Part shown: piece by piece, positions 23,718 through 32,100 of the stretch
Layout: each line of letters opens with the position of its first letter
Position numbering within the stretch: the stretch's first letter is position 1
Assembly (NCBI GenBank): GCA_031264445.1
Contig: JAISDW010000088.1
Coordinates: forward strand, 1-35,176
DNA length: 35,176 nt
Direction of reading: 5' to 3'
Origin: Elusimicrobiota bacterium
GTDB taxonomy: Bacteria; Elusimicrobiota; Elusimicrobia; Elusimicrobiales; Elusimicrobiaceae
Made by a program: the position numbers and the translations under genes
The notes under the pieces: model-generated
Databases searched by the model: none
What the model was told of the DNA's origin: nothing
The model's input: the letters and a program-made list of their open reading frames with translations, nothing else

Positions 23718-24344
23718 CTATATATGCGGCGCCTCTGCGGCGACGGCCAGTTTATAGCCGCCGTCAAGGTCGCTCGCGTCCACCTGTATATTTGGGCTGC
23801 CCGTTTGCGCCCAGACGTCAAGTGCTTTGCCGTAAAGCATAAGCCTGCCGCCGATGAAGCGTACATCTTTCATATCCAGGCTGAGGCCCGTGCCCAGAAA
23901 TTTCAAAACCGCTTCTTTTTTAGCCCAAAGCTCAGTAAGGAAAAACGCCGCGCTTGACGATATTTCGTCCTTATGGAAGCACATCCGCGCCCATTCTTTG
24001 CCGCGGTTTTCTATAAGTTCTATATCAATGCCGATATTATCGCCGGTAAGGCCTATGGCGGCCGCGGCGTAATCGCCGCTGTGCGTGATGGAAACCGGCA
24101 AATGCGTGCCGCCCTGCACCATGAGCACCGGCTTGCCCGAAGGCGTGCTGCGCACCTCCATATGCAACATATCAAAGGTAAAAAAATCCATAGCAAGCTG
24201 CTTGAGCGCGTAGCGCCCGCCCAGCCATTCGCGGCGGCGCTTTTCCACCTTGAATTCTTCGTAGGTTTTCGTCTCCCTCGCCGTGAGTATCTGCGGCGCG
24301 GGCGGCAGGCGGTCAAGTTCAACGACTTTTATTCTGTATGCCAT
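23718..24344 (-). CDS. 4'-phosphopantetheinyl transferase, Sfp/PfaE-like
   Basis: PPTases move phosphopantetheine from CoA to carrier proteins. The 208-residue protein has the magnesium motif G105-IDIE (D107, E109) and the W140-AKKEAVLK148 motif (WxxKEAxxK), plus LPVSITHSGDYAAAA typical of the Sfp class. AAGGA precedes the ATG at 24344. It is 1.8 kb from the end of the megasynthase gene, on the same strand, and PUFA-synthase clusters commonly carry such a PPTase (PfaE). It is therefore the likely activator of the three carrier domains, although those have Thr instead of Ser. Confidence 0.93.
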   Translation of the reverse strand: MAYRIKVVELDRLPPAPQILTARETKTYEEFKVEKRRREWLGGRYALKQLAMDFFTFDMLHMEVRSTPSGKPVLMVQGGTHLPVSITHSGDYAAAAIGLTGDNIGIDIELIENRGKEWARMCFHKDEISSSAAFFLTELWAKKEAVLKFLGTGLSLDMKDVRFIGGRLMLYGKALDVWAQTGSPNIQVDASDLDGGYKLAVAAEAPHI

Positions 24345-24447
24345 AAATATCCTTTATTAAAAATTATATAATTTCTGTCCGTTTCCTGCACCGGTTATAT
24401 AGGATATCGGCGGATATCGGGCTTTTTGCCTGCGCGGCATTTTTCCA

Positions 24448-24497
24448 CCCTCACCCGCTCACTGCGTTCGCCGCCCTCTCCCATCTAAGGGAGAGGG
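24448..24497. repeat. Hairpin repeat of the CCCTCACCC family, copy 2
   Basis: CCCTCACCC is followed by CGCTCACTGCGTTCGCCG and a perfect 9-bp hairpin CCCTCTCCC / GGGAGAGGG (24474-24497). Confidence 0.6.
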
Positions 24498-24510
24498 AAA
24501 ACTACTTCTA

Positions 24511-24677
24511 GCCGTCATTCTAAAAACCGCATACACAGCGGTTTTTAGAATCTATGCGCAAAGCGCATGTCTTAATTTATGCTTTTAAGTCTTAATAACA
24601 GCACCAATATGATATAACCGTTTTCAACGGTTAAAGATTCTCAAACGCGCATCGAAAGTGCATTTGAGAATGACGGC
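24511..24677. mobile_element. 167-bp MITE-like or REP-like element
   Basis: The element is bounded by perfect 11-bp inverted repeats GCCGTCATTCT (24511-24521) and AGAATGACGGC (24667-24677). Inside are four further hairpins: TTCTAAAAACCGC/GCGGTTTTTAGAA (13 bp), ATGCGC/GCGCAT, TAACCGTT/AACGGTTA, and ATTCTCAAA/TTTGAGAAT. It has no coding capacity. A further GAATGACGGC sits at 24689-24698, perhaps a remnant of a second unit. Confidence 0.6.
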
Positions 24678-24723
24678 TCTGGCGCATTGAATGACGGCTT
24701 TAAATAATAACAACAATATTAAA

Positions 24724-24777
24724 TCCCTCGCCCGCCTTCGCTTCGTTACGGCGTGGCACTCCCTTTACGAAAGGGAG
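24724..24777. repeat. Hairpin repeat of the CCCTCACCC family, copy 3
   Basis: CCCTCGCCCGCCTTCGCTTCG precedes a perfect 8-bp hairpin CTCCCTTT / AAAGGGAG (24759-24777). The layout, a GC-rich head followed by a hairpin, parallels copy 2. Confidence 0.55.
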
Positions 24778-24853
24778 AAAAAGACTTATTATATGTCGCG
24801 CTGATTGCCTGCGATAAACATAAATATAATTACTAATAATCATACCCTAAAGT

Positions 24854-24907
24854 CCTATGTGAGAATAGGTCTTTTGGCCCTTGTATTCAGCCCTCGATAA
24901 TATTATA
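24854..24907 (+). promoter_or_regulatory. Shared hairpin-box motif and promoter, copy upstream of the coiled-coil protein gene
   Basis: CCTAT-GTGAGA-ATAGG is followed by TCTTTTGGCCCTTG (24854-24883). The box and the stem arms are identical to the copy at 21676-21706, while the loop differs in sequence and length (6 against 7 nt). TTGGCC, 18 nt, and TAATAT form the likely promoter. Confidence 0.7.
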
Positions 24908-24945
24908 CTTTTATTATAATTAGATTTTTCAGCTAAGGAGGCATC

Positions 24946-26046
24946 ATGAAAAGACAGCAAACAAAAAAACTTATAACCAAAGTTCTAAGCATTGTATTAA
25001 CGGCAATAATGCTTGTTAATATCAACCTGCCGGTTTTCGCCCAGTGGACGCCGGCTGATAAAAAAGTCATGCAAATTGCAGACTCTTTAAAAAATATGGC
25101 TGATGAGTATGAAAAACTGCAAAGACAACAGGAAATGTTACTTAAACACATTGAAGAATTAGAAAGAACAGCAGAATTACAGAGAGCAAAAGCGAACGCG
25201 TATAAAAAACTTGAAGAAGCGCCTGATACAAAAAGAGAGAAAAGGATGAATATTAGTAGAAATCTTTATATAGGAGGGGTAGGAGCTATGTTTGCCGCAC
25301 TCATCCTTTATATCCTCCCTTCTGTGGTAGAAACTGCACCGATATGGCTTGAGACCTTGTCAACGATAGTCTTTAGCGGCGGAATGCTTGCACTTGTTGG
25401 TGCGGGGCTTTTCACGCTTTTTTCTTCCGCAGTTCCTGTGCCGGAGGAAATAAGCACATATCACATAAAAGATTTTAAAGGAACTCCTGATACAGAAAGA
25501 AATGACCCTAAATTTGTCAGAGACGTTCTTTTTAAACACCCCGAATATTTCGGCCAGCGGGAGAAATATAACAAAGACATTCCCGTAGTAAATCCGCGGC
25601 GTTTATACGAGGCCGAGCTGAAATATCCTGAACTTAAAACATACCGCGAGAATTATGCGTTTTATCTGAAGCTGATGAATATGGACACAAATGACGAAAG
25701 ATTGGTAAAGGCTCTTTTGACAACCGTGGAAGAATACGGCAAAACGCATCAGCCTGATGAAAAAACGGCTCAAGAGCTTAAGAAGTTTATGGAAGGCGGC
25801 AAATTACGGCAGATTGTACAGTCCGGAGAGGGGCGAAAACTGCAGGAGAAAATACTGGCATTGCAGGATTTCCCGCAGCTGTACGCCGCTGTAAGGAAAA
25901 ACTGCGGGCCGATAGTTAAAGAATTGGAGTATAAGAAAGAGCTGCAAAAAGAGCTCCAAAGGAAGATGATGAAGTTTAACTTTAGCAATCCGCAGGACAG
26001 CGGTTTTGAAGAATATAAAACGCGGATTGGTCTGTTAGCGCCTTAA
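24946..26046 (+). CDS. Exported coiled-coil protein with two membrane segments, unknown function
   Basis: The 366-residue protein starts with a signal peptide ending near NLPVFA (cleavage after residue 32). A charged coiled coil at about 45-100 (DEYEKLQRQQEMLLKHIEEL) leads to two hydrophobic segments at about 107-128 and 137-162 that would form a membrane hairpin. The remaining 200 residues are charged and helical (RRLYEAELKYPELKTYRENY, QEKILALQDFPQLYAAVRKN). I do not recognise a family. AAGGAGG lies 6 nt before the ATG. Its upstream motif is shared with the glutaminase-like gene, so both may respond to the same signal. Confidence 0.75.
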   Translation: MKRQQTKKLITKVLSIVLTAIMLVNINLPVFAQWTPADKKVMQIADSLKNMADEYEKLQRQQEMLLKHIEELERTAELQRAKANAYKKLEEAPDTKREKRMNISRNLYIGGVGAMFAALILYILPSVVETAPIWLETLSTIVFSGGMLALVGAGLFTLFSSAVPVPEEISTYHIKDFKGTPDTERNDPKFVRDVLFKHPEYFGQREKYNKDIPVVNPRRLYEAELKYPELKTYRENYAFYLKLMNMDTNDERLVKALLTTVEEYGKTHQPDEKTAQELKKFMEGGKLRQIVQSGEGRKLQEKILALQDFPQLYAAVRKNCGPIVKELEYKKELQKELQRKMMKFNFSNPQDSGFEEYKTRIGLLAP

Positions 26047-26068
26047 TAAAAGCAAATCATTTGTAAAC

Positions 26069-26108
26069 AAACGCCCCGCGGGTTTAAAATCCAACCCGCG
26101 GGGCGTTT
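26069..26108. terminator. Strong bidirectional terminator
   Basis: A perfect 16-bp stem, AAACGCCCCGCGGGTT / AACCCGCGGGGCGTTT with an 8-nt loop, lies between the converging coiled-coil gene (+) and the megasynthase (-). T-rich sequence follows on both strands. Confidence 0.9.
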
Positions 26109-26146
26109 TAGTTTTACTTCATATTTTTCTACAAAGGCGCAGTAAA

Positions 26147-29100
26147 TTACTGCCCTATCATCTGGTAATCGCCAAGCTCCGCCCAGAGTTTGCCTCTCTC
26201 GTCAAAAACAAAGGCGTCGTAAACGCTTTTGCCTTCAATGTTCTGCCCCGTAAATACGCCGAGCAAATATAATTTCTGCGGCGCGGGGCCTTTGCCAAAG
26301 ATTGCCAGTTTGCCGATGGAATCGGGCAGCGTCATGCGGTTGTCAACGGCCAAATCGCGGTAGCCGCAGGTCTGGAAGGCCGCTTCTATAAGCATTGGGT
26401 AAGCGATAAGCTGTTTGGGCCCGTCGTGGAACAAAACCGAAGCCGGCGTTTTATAAACGCCCAGCACGGCATTATTGTCAATTTTCAAAATCCCGTCCAG
26501 CACCTGGAAGCTCGGCCCGTGGAAGTATTTGGAATAAATGGTTTCTTTTGAGACGGCGTACGCGCCGCCAAGATCAACTTTTGTTTTATAATCATTCCAT
26601 TTACTTTCAAAGCCGCTCAAAACGCGCGCTGTAAAATGCCTGCGCGTATTGCCCATTTTAATGCCTTTGCTGTTGATGAAATCGGATTCTATTTCCATGT
26701 TGACATTGCCGTTTTCCGCGCGGGCTTTGACGCGCACGGTCTGCGGGTTGCGGCGCAAAAGTTTTATGGGCAGGTAGAAGTGCACGTCCTCCAGTCCCTG
26801 CGGCGCGGCGCCGGTAAGCGCGGCGGCGGCTTCCATAAAAGTTTCAATGCCCATTACGCCCGGCACATAAGGCGTGCCTTCAATGGCATGGTCAAAAAGG
26901 AAAGGATATTGAGCGTCAAAAGTATTTTCGGCAAACAGTTCTTTGCCCTTTTCCAAAGTTTTTATTGTGCCGAGGAAAAAATTTTCCCGCCCTTCTTCCG
27001 CGCGGGTGATATCGCCGCCCTGCCCGCCCTGCTGCTGCGCCGCGGGTGCCGCCGGTTCTGCCGGCGCGGCCGGGGTTGGCGTTTGTGGTGTTTGAGGCGT
27101 ATTTTCGCCGTCGTCTTCCTGCGCCTGCGGCGCGTTGCCCGCATTGCCAACAGGCTCGCCGCCGCCGGTAAGCAGAGCGCCTTCCGGCGAAGGCTCTTCT
27201 TTAATAAACTCGTCTTCCGTGCGGACCTGATTGTCCCAGTCAAGCCGGCCGAGGCAGTCGGTCAGTACTATTTCCGGCGCGCGTCCGTAAACGATTTCGT
27301 CAAGGAAAATCTGCATGCCGTCGTGCGGGTCAACAAACTTGAGGCCCTGGTTTGTAAGGAATTCAAACACGCCGCCGCGCACGCCCATACCGACGGAACT
27401 GTATGCGCTCATATCCACGCTTACCGCGCGGGTGCCCTGGTTTTGCAGGCTTATGCACAGTTTGGCGAGGAAGTCATTGGCGCTTGCGTAATCGCTCTGC
27501 CCCAGATTGCCGTACTTGCCCGCGATTGAGGAGGCAAAGGCGTAAAACCCGCTGTCCTTAACCAGATTCAAAGCCACGAATGCGCCGGCGGAGGTAGCCT
27601 TAATGTCAAAGGTTCTGTAATATTCCTCAGGCGTTTTATCGGTAATCAGGCGGGACTTTTCTATACCGGCAAAATGTATCAGCCCGTCAACTTTGCCGTA
27701 TTTGGTTTTGATTTTGGTTACGACTTCTTTCATCATGCTGCCGCTGGTAACGTCGCACTGGTAATATTCGGCCTCGCCGCCGAGGGCCTTTATTTTCTGC
27801 ATATTTTTATAAAGGGTTATGGCGTCGGTTATTTTGCCGTAGGCGCGCTCAAGCAGCACGGGCGTAGCGCGCTGCGTGGTATCGGCTTTAAGCTGCTCCC
27901 AGAGCTTGTTTTTCAGTTCCTTAAGTTCGGCCTCGTTGAGCGTGGCCCAGTAGGAAGCCTTTTCGTCGGGCTCAATGATATCCAGTATCAGTATGCGGCT
28001 TTGGTACTGCGCGGCGATTTTCTGCGAAAGCATGGCCCCCAGGCCCCTGCCCGCGCCCGTGAAGGCGATGGTTTTGCCGCGCAAATCCATATATTTACGG
28101 GACATATCAAGCTGCCGCGGCAGCGAAAACATCGTGCTGCGCGCGCCTTTATACCAGCTTATCATGCAGCGGTCGTCGCCTTTTATAAGCTCGTGAAGCG
28201 TGCGTTCGGCCATGTATTCGGGCTCAGCTTCGGGCTCAAAATCCATTATCTTGCTGAAGCAGCCGCTGAGCTCGTACAAATCCTTGCGGAAGCAGTTTGC
28301 CGCGCCGCAGACAGAGCCTATGGCCGGGCTTATCGCTTCTTTGGTTTTATAGGCAAATGCGCCGTCAACCTTAAAAATTACCGACATAAAAGTATCCGCG
28401 GCCGGGCGGTTATCCTTAAGGTCTTTCATGAAGGTTTTGCACGCCGTGAACAGCGGCATTAAGAACCTGGTAAGATCGGCGTGAGGATTGCTCTTTTTGT
28501 CAAATTTCTTTATGGAGCACGGCAGCAGATAAACCATGCCTTGCACGTCGCCCGGGTTTTCCCGCGCATACTGGGCGAAAGCGGCCGTAGTTTCCTCCAG
28601 GCTGTCCCAGTTGACTATGGTGGTGTTTTTGGCGCGCGTCTTAAGCGTGGTAAAAACATGCGTCCTTACGCCCTGCTGTTTGAAAGCGTCAACGTAGGCT
28701 TTGGTCAGGGAGGCATTATCGGACATTATGAGCACCGCCTTTTCCGCCGATAATTTGCGTTTGCCCTCGGCCGCGAGCGGCGCGTCCACAAGCACGGGGA
28801 TAAAGCGCAGTTTGCGGTTGTGGGAATCTTCGCCCTCGTATTGTTTTGGCGCGGCAGTCTGTGCCGCCGGCGCGGCGGGCTCGGGTGCGGGTGCAGATAC
28901 GGGAGCGGGAGCAGGTATCGGAGCAGGCGCGGCCTCAATAACGGGCGTTTGAAGCGGTTCCGCCGTCGGAGCGACTTGGGCCGCCGGCTCTGGCGCGGCG
29001 GCAACAGGAGTATTAGCATTGCCCGCCGCGGTATTTATCGCGTATTTTATGCAATGCCTTATTGTAGGATAATCTTTGAGCTGTATGCCCTCGGTACGCG

Positions 29101-32100
29101 GCAGATTATATTTTTCTCTCATCGCCGCAAAAAGCTCGGCCTGTTTTACCGTATCTATGCCGAGGTCGGCTTCCATGTCCAAATCCAAGTCCAACATATC
29201 TTTGGGATAGCCCGTTTTTTCAGAAATCAAATCCAGCATTTCGGCAGTGACTCGCGCCTCGTCCAATTGTTTTGGCGCAGTGGCCGACGCGACTGGCGTT
29301 GACGCTGGCACGGGGGCGGGTGCAGCCTCAACAGCCGGCGCCGGAGCAACGGGCATTGTCGGTACAGGCGCGACGGCCGCAACGGGGGCCGGCTCCGCCG
29401 CAGCGGCAACAGGAGCATTGCCCGCCGCAGTATTTATCGCGTATTGTATGCAATGTCTTATTGTGGGATAATCTTTAAGCTGAATACCTTCCGCGCGCGG
29501 CAGATTATATTTTTCCCTCATCGCCGCAAAAAGTTCGGCTTGTTTTACGGTATCTATGCCCAAATCTGCTTCCATGTCCAGATCCAAGTCCAGCATGTCT
29601 TTGGGATAGCCGGTTTTCTCAGAAATCAAATCCAGCATTTCGGCCGTGACTTGCGCCTCGTCCAATTGTTTTGGAGCTGCAGCCTGCACGTCAGGCGCGG
29701 GTGCGATAGCAGGAGCGGCCTCAACAACCGGCGTTATCGGTACAGGCGCAACGGCTGCCGGCTGGTGTTCAGCAGCAACAGATGTATTGCCCGCCGCGGT
29801 ATTTATCGCGTATTTTATGCAATGCCTTATCGTCGGATAATCTTTAAGCTGAATGCCTTCAGTGCGCGGCAGATTATATTTTTCCCTCATCGCCGCAAAA
29901 AGTTCGGCCTGTTTTACAGTATCTATGCCGAGGTCGGCTTCCATATCCAAATCCATATCCAGCATGTCTTTGGGATAGCCGGTTTTTTCAGAAATCAAAT
30001 CCAGCATTTCGGCCGTGACTTGCGCCTCGTCCAATGGTTTTGGCGCGGCGGCCGGCGCGACAGGCGTTGGCGCGGGAACAGGAGCAGCCTCAATAACAGG
30101 CTCCGGGGCAACAACGGGCGCCGTCGGTACAGGTACTGGTGCAACAGCAGCAGCAACGGCTACAGGCTGGTGCGGGTGCGCGGCCTGCGCTTTATCCACA
30201 AAAGCCTGCGAGGCCTCCATAACCAAAGAAGGTTTTCTGCCGGCCTGATAGTCGTCCTTAATCCTTAAGGTATTATGAACCACTTCAAGCACCGGGTTCT
30301 GCTGGTTTGAAGATTCTTTAAGCCACGCGGTATGCGCGACCGCGTCAATTATTCGCGGCGTGCCGGCAGCCCACACCTTTTCCTGCAAAGTCAGCGACAG
30401 CTGCGAGCCAAAGCCCGCGGCCAGCCGCAGCGCGTATTTAAAATTATAATGCCCGCCTTTGCTGAGCGTAATGCCCTCAAGCTCGGGGTCCGGCTCTTTA
30501 TAGTTTGCTATGGGCGGCACATTGCCGGTATTGAGCGAGTGTACTGCAATAACGTCCTCCAGACCGGTACCCATGGAATGGCCAGTAAAGCCTTTTACAT
30601 TGCTGACGATAATTTCCTTCACGTCGCTTTTGAAAGTGTTTTTGAGCGCAAAAACCTCCGCGCTGGCGCTGCCGCCGCGGGCGGGGGTATAAGTCTCGTG
30701 CGAGATAAAAACCATCTCTTTTGCCATGTCCGCGCGGCTGAGATTATAATCCTTCTCAACGCCCGTAATCATTTGGTTCATGACTTCCGCCACGTGGTTT
30801 ACGTCCAGCCGCATGGGGTGAAATGCGCTGTTGCGCATCTCGGCCGCCAGGATTTTGGTTAAAGGCAGCATGCCGCGTTTTGCGACTTCGGCCCCATCTT
30901 CAACCACTATGCCGGCCGCGCCCATGCCCACTATCATGCCGTTGCGCCGCCTGTCAAAAGGCAGTGCGGCCAGGGTAACGTCTTCTTCCCTGCTGACCGC
31001 GCCCGAAGCCAGAAAGCCGGCCAGAATCCATTCCTGCAAAATATCATTGGTAACGTCGTCCGCAGCGATTATAATGACGCGTTTTGCGCGGCCGAGGCGT
31101 ATCCAGTCCTGCGATACCGATAAAGCCTGCGCGGTTGAGGCGCACGCGCCGCTGATATGCGTCGCCGGCCCGCGCGCGCGTATCCACTGGCAGAACTGCG
31201 AATGCGCTATGGGTATGGCTTTCAAGAGGAAATCCTGCGGGAAGGTACGGGCCTTATGTTCTTTGTATTCTTTAAAATTTTCGTCAAACCACGCGCTCAG
31301 CGATGCTTTTAAAGCCTCGTCGCTTAACGCGCCTATGAGACGGCGGTAAAAAGATTCCGCCTGTTCAAGCGTTTTTTTGCTCAGCACGTCCGTTATATTG
31401 CGCGCCACTTCGGATACCCACGTGGTAGCCGTTGGGAAGGCGGAGGTAAAAATTACGCCAGTGTCGTCTATCATGCTTTCCGGCAGGCCCCAGCGGTCCG
31501 GCAGATAGCCGCCGGCCGTGGTGGGTTTGTAATAAAGCACAAGCGGGATGCCCGCGTCTTTAAGCGCAAGCACGCCGGCCGCTATTGCCAGTTTGAAAAC
31601 GGGGTCCATTGAATTGACCCACTTTTCCGGCACGCCGAAATCCTGCCCGAAGTCAAACGCGCCTTTGCGCGCCGCCAGTTTGACGGATTGAGACACGTCT
31701 TCCAGTTTTTCCACCCTGTGGTTGCCCACGCGGGACTTTACTACATATTCTATATTCTTATCTATCTGCTTCTGGCGCGCGGCGGCGGGCAGCTTTTCTA
31801 TGAGGTTTTTACCGTTGAGGATTTCGTCAAGATTACCCTCGCGGAAAACGCGCTCCCAGCTGCCGGGCGTGCCGGCCGCTATGCCGCTGATTACTACGGA
31901 AGGCCAGCTGCGGAGGCCGCAGTCCTGCCGCGCGGCCGGCTGCGCCGCCGGCACTGCTGCCGCTGTTGCCGCTGTTGCCGCAGCTTTGCCGCCGACGGCT
32001 TCGTAAAATGCGGGGTTATACATTGTGGGCGGCGTATCAAGGTCGGTCAAACGCCAGTCCACCGCTATGCCGGCGGCGGCGAGGTTTGCCATAAGATCGT

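Larger units (their letters stand above)
24345..24945. other. Repeat-rich non-coding gap
   Basis: This 601-bp gap has no credible gene. It contains a 10-bp tandem duplication of GGATATCGG near 24402-24421, two CCCTC-type hairpin repeats, a 167-bp element with terminal inverted repeats, and the promoter motif of the gene at 24946. Confidence 0.75.

Noticed and set aside
21676-24883. Sigma-54 promoter in the TTTTGGCCCTTG motif
   Set aside because: The GG-N10-GC spacing is not met in either copy; both show CA where GC is required.
29018-30047. Three DNA repeats as an insertion or assembly duplication
   Set aside because: They are in frame, encode complete carrier domains and are joined by differing Ala/Pro linkers, as is normal in PUFA-type synthases.
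26636-30862. Long + strand open frames opposite the megasynthase (for example 26636-27529, 27674-28462, 29444-30268)
   Set aside because: They are antisense to a continuous domain-rich protein, have Arg/Gly/Phe-rich composition expected from the opposite strand of GC-rich codons, and show no family motif.
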